Assembly: GCF_019956415.1 (NCBI RefSeq)
Contig: NZ_JAHBDK010000011.1
Coordinates: forward strand, 95,384 to 159,383
From: Pseudomonas sp. GL-B-19
Lineage (GTDB): Bacteria; Pseudomonadota; Gammaproteobacteria; Pseudomonadales; Pseudomonadaceae
Length of the DNA stretch: 64,000 nucleotides
Direction of reading: 5' to 3'
Made by a program: the position numbers and the translations under genes. Below, one piece after another: positions 53,692 through 62,512 of the stretch. Position 1 is the stretch's first letter; the number at the start of each line of letters is the position of its first letter. Under the pieces are notes generated by a model. It searched no databases and was not told the DNA's origin. It worked only from the letters and a program-made list of their open reading frames with translations.

Positions 53692-53922
53692 ATGTCTACT
53701 AAATATCGATTTCGCGATACCTACCGCATTCAGTTGCGCGAGAAGGATCATCCGCCACCCCATGTCCAACTTACAGGTGGCGGGCTGGATGTGATGCTCA
53801 GCCTGGAAACCGTCGAAGTGATGGTCGGTAAGGCGCCGCCGTTGATTATCAAGGAAGCGCTGGAATGGGTCAGGGCCCACCAAGTGCAATTGTTGGAGGA
53901 TTGGAAACGATGTTACCCATGA
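53692..53922 (+). CDS. DUF4160 protein, possible toxin-like component
   Basis: 76 residues from the ATG at 53692 (GCGGAG upstream). KYRFRDTYRIQLREKDHPPP, HVQLTGGGLDVMLSLETVEV and LIIKEALEWVRAHQVQLLED match the DUF4160 pattern of a small beta-rich protein with a C-terminal helix. DUF4160 genes are very often paired with a DUF2442 gene, as here, and the pair has been proposed to act like toxin-antitoxin systems; no activity is established. Its stop overlaps the start of the partner gene. Confidence 0.8.
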   Translation: MSTKYRFRDTYRIQLREKDHPPPHVQLTGGGLDVMLSLETVEVMVGKAPPLIIKEALEWVRAHQVQLLEDWKRCYP

Positions 53923-54413
53923 AACGACCACGGCTGTCAGCCGTTCAGACGTTGCCGGATAACCGTCTGGCGCTGACTTTTATCGATGGTCAGCAGTTAA
54001 CACTCGATTTGAGCCGTGACCTGCACGCCTATCCAGGATTGCAGCCAGTGCTGGCGCCGGGCGCGTTCGACGGTGCGTCTCTAGGCGATGATGGCTGGAG
54101 CGTCGAGTGGCCTGAGCTGGACATTCAAATCGGGGCAGACACCCTGTATCTGGATGCACTCGCACAAAACGCATCCGACGAAAACACTCGTACGTTCATT
54201 GAGTGGCGCGCTCGCACCGGCTTGTCACTCAATCAGGCGGCTGAGGCGCTTGGGGTCAGCGCCCGCAGTATCACGCGCTACAGCAGTGGTCGTGAAGTGG
54301 TGCCGCGTTCATTGGCATTAGCCTGCCTGGGCTGGGATTTCCTTCAACAGCAATCGACGTCTGCACGGGCAGCTGAAGAAACCGGTCGCTATACCGTCAC
54401 ACGCAAACCCTAA
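53910..54413 (+). CDS. DUF2442 protein with C-terminal helix-turn-helix
   Basis: 167 residues from the ATG at 53910 (GGAGGA 9 bases upstream); an ATGA start at 53919 is also possible. Residues ~5-85 are DUF2442 (RLALTFIDGQQLTLDLSRDL, GWSVEWPELDIQIGADTLYL); residues ~100-145 form an XRE-like HTH (WRARTGLSLNQAAEALGVSA, SITRYSSGREVVPRSLALAC). It would bind DNA, most simply the dyad at 53660, and pair with the DUF4160 protein. Convergent with the DUF748-like gene, stops overlapping by 4 bases. Confidence 0.8.
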   Translation: MLPMKRPRLSAVQTLPDNRLALTFIDGQQLTLDLSRDLHAYPGLQPVLAPGAFDGASLGDDGWSVEWPELDIQIGADTLYLDALAQNASDENTRTFIEWRARTGLSLNQAAEALGVSARSITRYSSGREVVPRSLALACLGWDFLQQQSTSARAAEETGRYTVTRKP

Positions 54414-55486
54414 CCAGCCTCTGGCTTCGGACGCTCATACTGGGCGTTGAACGCCTGGATGAAACCATTGCGCAAAATCTGCAAAAACGCCTGGAACGCA
54501 CTGATATCCTGGCGATGCACGTTGCCTTTCAGTTCCACTCGGGTCGCGAACTGGTTTTTGCCCTGGTTTTTCAGAACGGTTTCAGAGCCTCCGACGATGG
54601 CCTCCCAGATCGATCGGAAAATCCCTTTGTCCTTGTTTTCAACGTCTTGCTGCCAGTTGAACACGTCGACGTCTATGAGCAACGGTTTGATGTAACCGGT
54701 CAATTGGGCTTTTTTGGCTTGCGCTTCAATGACCACATCGCCATGACCCGCGTTGAAGTCGAACTTGCCATAGGCCGAGGCGAAATCGTTCATGCGCTTG
54801 AGTTCGATGCCTTCGGCGCGCAGACGAAACTCAAAGTCTTCGAAATTGCTAAGTGGATCGAACGTCGCGGTGGTTTCCAGAGGTGCGTGTCCGAGCAGCA
54901 GGGCCTTGCCTTCGAAGCGAGCGTCACGCTTGCCTTGTTTGTCGACCACATTGGTCAGGTTGTAAATGTTGGCATTGACCTGAGTGGCGTTCATATTCAC
55001 GGGAGGCTTGGAATTGAAGTTGCGAAAACTGAGTTTGCCGTCGTGGATCCGCACTTCGTCCAGGGTGACGGGTAACAATTTGCCCAGTTGCGCGCGCCAG
55101 TCGGTGCCTTGACCGGTTTGCGAATTTTGCTTATTGGCGCCACCGTCGACGAAGTTCACCTCGGGGTTGAAGAACTGCACTTGGGCGACCACTGCATGGT
55201 CATGCCAGAGCGAATGCCAACTGACGGAGAGGTCGATGAGCGGTGCGTTGACGAAGGGCACCGGGACCTTGCCGTCGACCTTGACGATTTTCAGTCCGTT
55301 GATTTTGTAAGCCCCGCGCCACAGGGCCAGGTCTACGTCGGTGATCTGGCCACGGTATTCGCCCATGTCCGCCAGTTTGTCGTTCAGGTAGTCGCGCACC
55401 ATATAGGGCAGGGCGATGTGCAGGGTAATCAGCAGCACAACGAGGCCGGCGAGCGTCCACAGGGGCCAACTGTATCGACGTTTCAT
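54410..55486 (-). CDS. DUF748-like inner-membrane-anchored protein
   Basis: 358 residues from the ATG at 55486 (MKRRYSWPLWTLAGLV); an extension to 55645 is antisense to cysK and not family-like. One N-terminal helix (~7-27) then a periplasmic beta-rich body with DYLNDKLADMGEYRGQITDV and FNPEVNFVDGGANKQNS, resembling AsmA/DUF748 proteins of envelope homeostasis or lipid transport. Function unproven. Divergent from cysK, 129 bases apart. Confidence 0.8.
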   Translation of the reverse strand: MKRRYSWPLWTLAGLVVLLITLHIALPYMVRDYLNDKLADMGEYRGQITDVDLALWRGAYKINGLKIVKVDGKVPVPFVNAPLIDLSVSWHSLWHDHAVVAQVQFFNPEVNFVDGGANKQNSQTGQGTDWRAQLGKLLPVTLDEVRIHDGKLSFRNFNSKPPVNMNATQVNANIYNLTNVVDKQGKRDARFEGKALLLGHAPLETTATFDPLSNFEDFEFRLRAEGIELKRMNDFASAYGKFDFNAGHGDVVIEAQAKKAQLTGYIKPLLIDVDVFNWQQDVENKDKGIFRSIWEAIVGGSETVLKNQGKNQFATRVELKGNVHRQDISAFQAFLQILRNGFIQAFNAQYERPKPEAG

Positions 55487-55615
55487 GGTGGTAAATCTCT
55501 GGCGTTGTAAAGCGATTGACTGCGCTGACCACCGGACGTTCGACCTGACTGGACGCCTAGGGGCAAGAGGCTTACCTTGATGCGCTAATTCCATGCTGTA
55601 GTTAAGGACCCGGAC

Positions 55616-56590
55616 ATGAGCCGTATCTTCGCTGACAACGCCCACTCCATCGGCAATACGCCCTTGGTGCAGATCAACCGCATTGCCCCGCGCGGCGTGA
55701 CCATCCTGGCCAAGATCGAAGGGCGCAACCCCGGTTATTCAGTCAAGTGCCGGATCGGCGCAAACATGATCTGGGACGCCGAAAGCAGCGGCAAACTCAA
55801 GCCTGGCATGACCATCGTCGAACCGACCTCGGGCAATACCGGCATCGGCCTGGCGTTTGTCGCCGCTGCCCGTGGCTACAAGTTGATGCTGACCATGCCG
55901 GCATCCATGAGTATCGAACGACGCAAAGTACTCAAGGCGCTGGGCGCGGAACTGGTGCTGACCGAGCCGGCCAAGGGCATGAAGGGCGCGATTGAGAAAG
56001 CCGGCGACATCGTTGCCAGCGATCCAGCCAAATATTTCATGCCTGCCCAGTTCGACAACCCGGCCAACCCGGCCATCCACGAAAAAACCACCGGTCCGGA
56101 AATCTGGAACGATACCGACGGTGCGGTCGATGTGTTGGTGGCAGGGGTCGGAACGGGTGGAACCATTACCGGTGTTTCGCGATACATCAAGAATACTCAG
56201 GGCAAACCGATTATCTCGGTGGCCGTTGAGCCTGCGGCTTCTCCGGTGATTACCCAGGCCATCGCCGGCGAAGAGATCAAGCCGAGCCCGCACAAGATTC
56301 AGGGCATCGGTGCCGGTTTTGTGCCTAAGAATCTGGACCTGTCGATGGTTGATCGGGTTGAGTTGGTCACCGACGAGGAGTCCAAGGCCATGGCCTTGCG
56401 CTTGATGCAGGAAGAAGGGATTTTGAGCGGTATTTCGTGTGGCGCGGCCATGGCTGTTGCTGTTCGCCTGGCGGAAACCCCGGAAATGCAAGGCAAGACC
56501 ATCGTGGTAATCCTGCCGGACTCTGGCGAACGCTATCTTTCGAGCATGCTGTTCAGCGATCTGTTTACCGAACAGGAGAATCAGCAATAA
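55616..56590 (+). CDS. cysK: Cysteine synthase A
   Basis: 324 residues, matching E. coli CysK in length. PLP lysine in [16 protein letters not shown] (~residue 42), substrate loop [20 protein letters not shown] (~68-87), phosphate loop [14 protein letters not shown], and C-terminal [11 protein letters not shown]. Catalyses O-acetylserine plus sulfide to cysteine. AAGGA lies 8 bases before the ATG. Monocistronic by spacing on both sides. The 56591-56806 gap shows no gene. Confidence 0.95.
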   Translation: MSRIFADNAHSIGNTPLVQINRIAPRGVTILAKIEGRNPGYSVKCRIGANMIWDAESSGKLKPGMTIVEPTSGNTGIGLAFVAAARGYKLMLTMPASMSIERRKVLKALGAELVLTEPAKGMKGAIEKAGDIVASDPAKYFMPAQFDNPANPAIHEKTTGPEIWNDTDGAVDVLVAGVGTGGTITGVSRYIKNTQGKPIISVAVEPAASPVITQAIAGEEIKPSPHKIQGIGAGFVPKNLDLSMVDRVELVTDEESKAMALRLMQEEGILSGISCGAAMAVAVRLAETPEMQGKTIVVILPDSGERYLSSMLFSDLFTEQENQQ

Positions 56591-56806
56591 GCGCACTTTG
56601 GGGGCTAAGCGTCCATTGATGAGTTGGCGGGATTGATTAAGGTCAGTCCTCGTTCAGCTTCCTAATGCTAAGAATTGCTTGTTGCGCATTTATTACTGAA
56701 TGTTGCTTCAGGCGGTTTTTCCCGGGATCAGGGAATGTTTATGATGGCCGGGCGCCACGCCGGGTAAAGGGCGTTGAGCGATAAGTCTATTTTCAAGGAG
56801 TCGTAG

Positions 56807-57745
56807 ATGAGCTTTTCCATTGCCGCGAAAGCGTCGGTGTTGCTGCTGTTTCTCGGCAGCACGCTCTATGTCCATTTGCGTGGCCAGGCACGATTGCCGG
56901 TTTTACGGCAATTCGTCAATCATTCGGCGTTGTTCGCTCCCTACAACGCCTTGATGTACCTGTTCTCCAGTGTGCCGTCCAAACCCTATCTGGACCGCAG
57001 CAAGTTTCCGGAACTGGACGTGCTCAAGGACAACTGGGAAGTCATCCGCGACGAAGCCATGCACTTGTTCGACGAGGGGTATATCCGCGCTGCCGAGAGG
57101 AACAACGACGCCGGTTTCGGTTCGTTTTTCAAAAAGGGCTGGAAGCGCTTTTACCTCAAGTGGTACGACAAGCCGCTGCCTTCGGCAGAAGCCCTGTGCC
57201 CGAAGACCGTGGCGCTGGTAAGCAGCATTCCCAACGTCAAAGGGGCGATGTTCGCGCTGCTCCCAGGTGGCAGCCACCTCAATCCGCATCGTGATCCGTT
57301 TGCCGGTTCTCTTCGTTATCACTTGGGGCTGTCGACCCCCAACTCTGATGATTGCCGCATCTTTGTTGACGGCCAGGTGTACGCCTGGCGCGATGGCGAA
57401 GACGTGATGTTCGATGAAACCTATGTGCACTGGGTCAAAAACGAAACCGAGAAGACCCGGGTGATCCTGTTTTGTGACATCGAGCGCCCATTGAGCAGCC
57501 GCGTCATGACCTGTATCAACCGGGGGATCAGCGGTTTTCTCGGGCGCGCCACCGCTCCTCAAAACCTTGATGATGAACGCGTCGGCGGGATTAACCGGGC
57601 GTACGCCTGGAGCAAGAACTCCAGCGACAAAGTCAGCGGGGTGGTTAAGCAGTGGAAGCGTCGTCATCCCAAGGCCTACCGCGTGATGCGGCCGGTGGTG
57701 GCGGCGGGGGTGCTGGCGTTGTTGGGGTATTGGTTGTTCGGTTGA
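56807..57745 (+). CDS. lpxO: Lipid A hydroxylase LpxO (aspartyl/asparaginyl beta-hydroxylase family)
   Basis: 312 residues; AAGGAG 7 bases upstream. N-terminal membrane helix AAKASVLLLFLGSTLYVHLR, Fe(II)/2-oxoglutarate dioxygenase core with iron ligands in HLNPHRDPFAGSLRYHLGL (HxD, ~residues 159-177) and ETYVHWVKNETEKTRVILF (distal His and 2OG-binding Arg), and a C-terminal helix VVAAGVLALLGYWLF. LpxO hydroxylates the secondary acyl chain of lipid A at position 2. Ends 18 bases before an intrinsic terminator. Confidence 0.9.
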   Translation: MSFSIAAKASVLLLFLGSTLYVHLRGQARLPVLRQFVNHSALFAPYNALMYLFSSVPSKPYLDRSKFPELDVLKDNWEVIRDEAMHLFDEGYIRAAERNNDAGFGSFFKKGWKRFYLKWYDKPLPSAEALCPKTVALVSSIPNVKGAMFALLPGGSHLNPHRDPFAGSLRYHLGLSTPNSDDCRIFVDGQVYAWRDGEDVMFDETYVHWVKNETEKTRVILFCDIERPLSSRVMTCINRGISGFLGRATAPQNLDDERVGGINRAYAWSKNSSDKVSGVVKQWKRRHPKAYRVMRPVVAAGVLALLGYWLFG

Positions 57746-57763
57746 TGTTGGTCGTGAAACCAG

Positions 57764-57789
57764 AAACCGCTCCTTATGAGCGGTTTTTT
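57764..57789 (+). terminator. Rho-independent terminator of lpxO
   Basis: AAACCGCTC, loop CTTAT, GAGCGGTTT followed by TTT: 9-bp stem with T-tail 18 bases after the stop. Confidence 0.92.
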
Positions 57790-57980
57790 GTGCGTTTCAA
57801 GGGCGCCCGGCGAGCAGGCCAGGTTCTTCGGCTTCGGTGCCCGTGACAAGTATTTGTAAAAGACGCCGCTGACTGGCAGTCAGTGCGCTCAAGCGCAACG
57901 GCCCGATTCGCCAGGCGTTCGAGATTACGTGTCGGATGGGCATCAACAGCTACTGATCCACAATTGCCAAAAACAACATA
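57790..57980. other. Gene-free stretch between lpxO and the nrdA end
   Basis: About 190 bases with no credible frame or known RNA; lies between the lpxO terminator and the REPIN. Confidence 0.5.
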
Positions 57981-58079
57981 GATCCTGTAGGAGCAAAGCT
58001 TGCTCGCGATAGGGATGGCACGATTTTCAGGAATACCGCGTCACCGCTCATCGCGAGCAAGCTTTGCTCCTACAGGATC
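57981..58079. repeat. REPIN (GTAGGAGCAAAGC type), 30-bp arms
   Basis: GATCCTGTAGGAGCAAAGCT... and its exact reverse complement, spacer 39 bases, between the convergent lpxO and nrdA ends. Confidence 0.92.
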
Positions 58080-58086
58080 AGGCAAA

Positions 58087-58128
58087 AGAAAACCCCCGAT
58101 CAATCCAGAGGACTGATCGGGGGTTTTT
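58087..58128 (-). terminator. Bidirectional intrinsic terminator of nrdA
   Basis: AAAACCCCCGATCA ... TGATCGGGGGTTTT stem (14 bp, 11-base loop) with A-run on the left, giving a U-tail for the minus-strand nrdA message; 34 bases after the nrdA stop. Confidence 0.9.
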
Positions 58129-58161
58129 GAGTAAGCGCCTTTCAGCGCCCACCGGCTCAGC

Positions 58162-61056
58162 TTATTGGCAAGCTTCGCAATCCGGCTCGTCGATGGCGCA
58201 CGCCTTTGGCACTGGAGCAGGGCCGGCAGGTGCTGCCAGGACCGAATCTTCACCGTGGTTGCCGCCGCTGGAAACAGCGTTCAGCTTGCCGGTGTTGATG
58301 GTCGACTTCTCGGTGCTGGTCGCGGCCAGGGCACGGAGGTAGTAAGTGGTTTTCAGACCACGGTACCAGGCCATGCGGTAGGTCACGTCCAGCTTCTTGC
58401 CCGATGCTCCAGCGATGTACAGGTTCAGCGACTGAGCCTGGTCGATCCACTTCTGGCGACGGCTTGCCGCGTCAACGATCCACTTGGTGTCCACTTCGAA
58501 AGCAGTCGCGTAGAGCTCTTTGAGTTCTTGCGGGATGCGTTCGATTTGCTGCACCGAACCGTCGTAGTACTTCAGGTCGTTGATCATGACCGAGTCCCAC
58601 AGACCGCGAGCTTTCAGGTCGCGAACCAGGTACGGGTTGATCACGGTGAATTCGCCCGACAGGTTCGATTTCACGTAGAGGTTCTGGTAGGTCGGTTCGA
58701 TCGACTGCGAGACGCCAGTGATGTTGGCGATGGTCGCGGTCGGTGCGATGGCCATGATGTTGGAGTTACGAATGCCTTTCTGAACACGGGCGCGAACCGG
58801 TGCCCAGTCCAGGGATTCGTTCAGGTCAACGTCGATGTACTTCTGGCCACGTTGCTCGATCAGGATCTGTTGCGAATCCAGCGGCAGAATGCCTTTGGAC
58901 CACAGCGAACCCTGGAATGTCTCGTAAGCGCCGCGCTCGTCGGCCAGATCGCAGGAAGCCTGGATCGCGTAGTAGCTGACCGCTTCCATCGACTTGTCGG
59001 CGAAGTCGACGGCCGCGTCGGAACCGTAAGGAATGTGCTGCAGGTACAAAGCGTCCTGGAAGCCCATGATGCCCAGACCGACCGGACGGTGCTTGAAGTT
59101 GGAGTTCTTCGCTTGCGGCACCGAGTAGTAGTTGATGTCGATCACGTTATCGAGCATGCGAACGGCGGTGTTCACGGTGCGTTCCAGCTTGGCGGTGTCC
59201 AGCTTGCCGTTGACGATGTGGTTCGGCAGGTTGATCGAGCCCAGGTTGCAAACGGCGATCTCGTCCTTGTTGGTGTTCAAGGTGATCTCGGTGCACAGGT
59301 TCGAACTGTGAACCACGCCGACGTGCTGCTGCGGGCTGCGCAGGTTGCACGGGTCTTTGAAGGTCAGCCATGGGTGGCCGGTTTCAAACAGCATGGACAG
59401 CATTTTGCGCCACAGGTCTTTGGCCTGGATGGTTTTGAACAGTTTGACCTTGCCTGGGTATTCGGTCAGGGCTTCGTAGTACTCGTAACGCTCTTCGAAG
59501 GCTTTACCGGTCAGGTCGTGCAGGTCCGGCACTTCGGATGGCGAGAACAGGGTCCACTTGCCGTCATCGAAGACACGCTTCATGAACAGGTCAGGGATCC
59601 AGTTGGCGGTGTTCATGTCGTGGGTACGACGACGGTCATCACCGGTGTTCTTACGGAGTTCGATGAACTCCTCGATGTCCATGTGCCAGGTTTCCAGGTA
59701 GGCACACACAGCGCCTTTGCGCTTGCCACCCTGGTTAACGGCGACGGCGGTGTCGTTCACTACTTTGAGGAACGGTACAACACCCTGGGATTTACCGTTG
59801 GTGCCCTTGATGTACGAACCGAGCGCCCGAACCGGCGTCCAGTCGTTGCCCAGGCCACCGGCGAATTTCGACAACATGGCGTTGTCGTGGATCGCGTGGT
59901 AAATGCCCGACAGGTCATCCGGCACGGTGGTCAGGTAGCAGCTCGACAGCTGTGGACGCAGAGTACCGGCGTTGAACAGGGTTGGAGTCGAGGACATGTA
60001 GTCGAAGGACGACAACAGGTTGTAGAACTCGATGGCACGGTCTTCTTTCTGCTTCTCTTCGATCGCCAGGCCCATGGCCACGCGCATGAAGAAGATTTGC
60101 GGCAGTTCGAAGCGGATACCGTCCTTGTGGATGAAGTAACGGTCGTACAGGGTTTGCAGGCCCAGGTACGTGAACTGCTGATCGCGCTCGTGGTTGATCG
60201 CCTTGCCGAGTTTTTCCAGGTCAAAAGTAGCCAGGACCGGGTTCAGCAATTCGAATTCGATACCCTTGGCGATGTACGCAGGCAGCGCCTTGGCGTACAG
60301 GTCGACCATCTCGTGGTGGGTCGCGCTTTCGGCAACGTTCAGGAAGCTCAGGCCTTCGGCACGCAGGGTGTCCATCAGCAGGCGGGCGGTGACGAACGAG
60401 TAGTTCGGCTCACGCTCAACCAACGTACGGGCAGTCATCACCAGGGCGGTGTTGACGTCGGTCAGGGCCACGCCGTCGTACAGGTTTTTCAGGGTTTCGC
60501 GCTGGATCAGGTCGCCGTCGACTTCTTCCAGGCCTTCGCACGCTTCGGTGACGATGGTGTTCAGGCGGCCCATATCCAGAGGTGCAAAGCTGCCATCGGC
60601 GCGGGTGATGCGGATCGATGGGTGAGCGTTGACGGCTTCTTCGGCCGGAGCGTGGGCGGCGCGTTGTTTCGAACGGCCGTCACGGTAGATCACGTAGTCG
60701 CGGGCTACTTTCTGCTCGCCGGCACGCATCAGGGCCAGTTCAACCTGGTCCTGGATTTCTTCGATGTGGATAGTGCCGCCTGATGGCATGCGACGCTTGA
60801 AGGTCGCGGTGACTTGTTCGGTCAGGCGGGCAACGGTGTCATGGATTCGCGACGAGGCGGCAGCGGTGCCGCCCTCAACTGCGAGAAACGCTTTGGTGAT
60901 CGCGACGGTGATTTTGTCGTCGGTGTAAGGAACGACAGTGCCGTTACGCTTGATCACGCGCAGCTGACCAGGCGCGGTGGCGGACAGATCCGAAGTCGAA
61001 TCAGCGGCCTGCGGCAAGGTGCCCTGCGGGTTCTCGCGAGTTGTGTCGGTTTGCAT
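58162..61056 (-). CDS. nrdA: Ribonucleoside-diphosphate reductase class Ia, alpha subunit
   Basis: 964 residues from the ATG at 61056 (GGAGACAACCCCCC upstream). Two N-terminal ATP-cones: LRVIKRNGTVVPYTDDKITV (~32-51) and a second, partly degenerate one starting IRITRADGSFAPLDMGRLNT (~143). The active site has the cysteines of SSCYLTTV and AVCNLGSINL and the radical cysteine in SSNLCTEITLNT; the redox pair is at the C-terminal end, CAIDEPDCEACQ. Makes deoxyribonucleotides with NrdB. P. aeruginosa NrdA likewise has two cones. The gene is followed directly by a terminator and not by nrdB. Confidence 0.96.
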   Translation of the reverse strand: MQTDTTRENPQGTLPQAADSTSDLSATAPGQLRVIKRNGTVVPYTDDKITVAITKAFLAVEGGTAAASSRIHDTVARLTEQVTATFKRRMPSGGTIHIEEIQDQVELALMRAGEQKVARDYVIYRDGRSKQRAAHAPAEEAVNAHPSIRITRADGSFAPLDMGRLNTIVTEACEGLEEVDGDLIQRETLKNLYDGVALTDVNTALVMTARTLVEREPNYSFVTARLLMDTLRAEGLSFLNVAESATHHEMVDLYAKALPAYIAKGIEFELLNPVLATFDLEKLGKAINHERDQQFTYLGLQTLYDRYFIHKDGIRFELPQIFFMRVAMGLAIEEKQKEDRAIEFYNLLSSFDYMSSTPTLFNAGTLRPQLSSCYLTTVPDDLSGIYHAIHDNAMLSKFAGGLGNDWTPVRALGSYIKGTNGKSQGVVPFLKVVNDTAVAVNQGGKRKGAVCAYLETWHMDIEEFIELRKNTGDDRRRTHDMNTANWIPDLFMKRVFDDGKWTLFSPSEVPDLHDLTGKAFEERYEYYEALTEYPGKVKLFKTIQAKDLWRKMLSMLFETGHPWLTFKDPCNLRSPQQHVGVVHSSNLCTEITLNTNKDEIAVCNLGSINLPNHIVNGKLDTAKLERTVNTAVRMLDNVIDINYYSVPQAKNSNFKHRPVGLGIMGFQDALYLQHIPYGSDAAVDFADKSMEAVSYYAIQASCDLADERGAYETFQGSLWSKGILPLDSQQILIEQRGQKYIDVDLNESLDWAPVRARVQKGIRNSNIMAIAPTATIANITGVSQSIEPTYQNLYVKSNLSGEFTVINPYLVRDLKARGLWDSVMINDLKYYDGSVQQIERIPQELKELYATAFEVDTKWIVDAASRRQKWIDQAQSLNLYIAGASGKKLDVTYRMAWYRGLKTTYYLRALAATSTEKSTINTGKLNAVSSGGNHGEDSVLAAPAGPAPVPKACAIDEPDCEACQ

Positions 61057-61415
61057 GGGGGGTTGTCTCCACATTCTCTATGTTTGTTTGGGCACCGTCA
61101 CGGTGCCCACCGTTCTGTCCAAAAGCACTACAACCGACGGGCGTCGGGCATAACAACTTCGGGACAGTAGGAAAAAGGCTAATGAGGCCGCGTCCTTGCC
61201 GAAGTTTTTTGGTTGCGAGCCTGGGCTCGAAACCGGATTCCTTTCGGGGTGCCAGTACTGACTGCAACACCCGTACCGTTTTGGCTGTTCGGGCCTGAAA
61301 AAACGGTGCCATCCGCCAGTGCGGTTTGGTCTTGTAAAATCACGCTGTGTTCAACCATAAACAGGCAATAAAGCGCTTGAGTTTCTGGTCTGAAATGTGG
61401 TTGGGCTTTTAAGCT

Positions 61416-61437
61416 AAAACCCTACATGTAGGGTTTT
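61416..61437. promoter_or_regulatory. 22-bp perfect palindrome, NrdR-box-like or terminator-like
   Basis: AAAACCCTACA joined to its reverse complement; the central 16 bases, ACCCTACATGTAGGGT (61419-61434), match 12 of 16 positions of the NrdR consensus ACACTATATATAGTGT. It is followed on the + strand by a T-run, so a terminator hairpin (AAAACCCTA-CATG-TAGGGTTTT) is the other reading. Confidence 0.55.
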
Positions 61438-61491
61438 TTTAGCGCCGGGGTACAAGATAGTGCGTTTTTGGAGGTGTTGCAACGTACTGCC

Positions 61492-61500
61492 TGTGGATAA
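61492..61500 (-). promoter_or_regulatory. DnaA box upstream of nrdA
   Basis: TTATCCACA on the nrdA strand, an exact consensus DnaA-ATP/ADP site, 436 bases before the nrdA start. DnaA controls nrdAB in E. coli through such boxes, so cell-cycle coupling is plausible here. Confidence 0.65.
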
Positions 61501-61789
61501 ACCTGTGTGTAAATTGTGTGTGAAAGGTGGAACCGGCGTGTAGGCCGCGACCTAGCGGGACCGAGGCATTTTTCATCGATTTTCAAGGATTGAAAACTGC
61601 CGTCCGGATTTTTAAGGGCGCGAACCCTACCACAAAAAACCGACATGTCCGAACGCATTTGCCGGCTTGTGTTCTCGACGGGCGGCGTTTATACAATCGC
61701 CTCATGGTTACGCATTCTTATCCTCCCAATCATTACAAAAAGACGGGCGGATCCTTCCTTATTAGTGTAGTTGGCAAGCAGAGGTCACC

Positions 61790-62512
61790 GTGGAGCAAGA
61801 AGCCTGGCAGGTATTGATTGTGGAGGACGACCAGCGTCTGGCCGAACTGACCCGCGACTACCTGGAAGCCAATGGCCTGCGCGTCTCGATCGAGGGCAAT
61901 GGGGCGCTGGCGGCGGCTCGCATCATCAAGGAGAAACCGGACCTGGTGATCCTCGACCTGATGCTGCCCGGCGAAGACGGCTTGAGCATTTGCCGCAAGG
62001 TTCGCGACAAGTATGACGGCCCGATCCTGATGCTTACCGCCCGCACTGACGACACCGACCAGATCCTCGGCCTGGACCTCGGTGCCGACGACTACGTGTG
62101 CAAACCGGTGCGCCCGCGCCTGTTGCTGGCGCGCATTCAGGCCCTGTTGCGTCGCAGCGAAGCACCGGAGGCCCTCCCGGGAAAACAGCGGCGCTTGCAG
62201 TTTGGTCCGTTGGTGGTGGACAACGCGTTGCGTGAAGCCTGGCTGCATGACAACGGCATTGAGCTGACCAGCGCCGAGTTCGACCTGCTCTGGCTGCTGG
62301 TGGCCAACGCCGGGCGCATCCTGTCCCGTGAAGAGATTTTCACCGCATTGCGCGGCATCGGGTACGACGGTCAGGACCGGTCCATTGATGTGCGCATTTC
62401 GCGCATCCGCCCGAAAATCGGCGATGACCCGGAGCACCCGCGGCTGATCAAAACCATCCGCAGCAAAGGTTATCTGTTTGTTCCTGAAGCTTGCGTAGAC
62501 CCGTCGCTGTGA
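61790..62512 (+). CDS. rstA: OmpR-family response regulator, RstA-like
   Basis: 240 residues, GTG start with AGAGG upstream. Receiver domain 6-120 with acidic pocket VEDDQR, phospho-aspartate in VILDLMLPGEDGL (~residue 54) and lysine in DDYVCKPVRP; winged helix at ~140-235 with LTSAEFDLLWLLVANAGRIL, FTALRGIGYDGQDRSIDVRI and TIRSKGYLFVPEA, close to E. coli RstA. Overlaps the kinase start (GTGA). It would bind DNA when phosphorylated; targets unknown. From memory a similar pair (PA1157/PA1158) lies beside nrdA in P. aeruginosa. Confidence 0.9.
   Translation: MEQEAWQVLIVEDDQRLAELTRDYLEANGLRVSIEGNGALAAARIIKEKPDLVILDLMLPGEDGLSICRKVRDKYDGPILMLTARTDDTDQILGLDLGADDYVCKPVRPRLLLARIQALLRRSEAPEALPGKQRRLQFGPLVVDNALREAWLHDNGIELTSAEFDLLWLLVANAGRILSREEIFTALRGIGYDGQDRSIDVRISRIRPKIGDDPEHPRLIKTIRSKGYLFVPEACVDPSL

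Larger units (their letters stand above)
61057..61789. promoter_or_regulatory. 733-base control region between nrdA and the rstA-like gene
   Basis: No gene on either strand. It should hold the promoters and long leaders of both divergent units. Contains a palindrome at 61416-61437 and a DnaA box at 61492-61500 (listed apart), and a small hairpin CGAGCC-TG-GGCTCG near 61217. Long leaders here would be unusual for the rstA side but common for nrdA regulation. Confidence 0.6.

Noticed and set aside
588..58079. CRISPR array from the repeated GAGCGAGC-type sequences
   Set aside because: Repeats are dispersed inverted pairs kilobases apart, not regular direct repeats with spacers, and no cas gene is present.
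58165..60783. An 872-residue open frame on the + strand opposite nrdA
   Set aside because: It is the antisense shadow of nrdA, produced by GC3-biased codons; composition is valine/arginine/histidine-rich with no domain, and nrdA itself is unmistakable.
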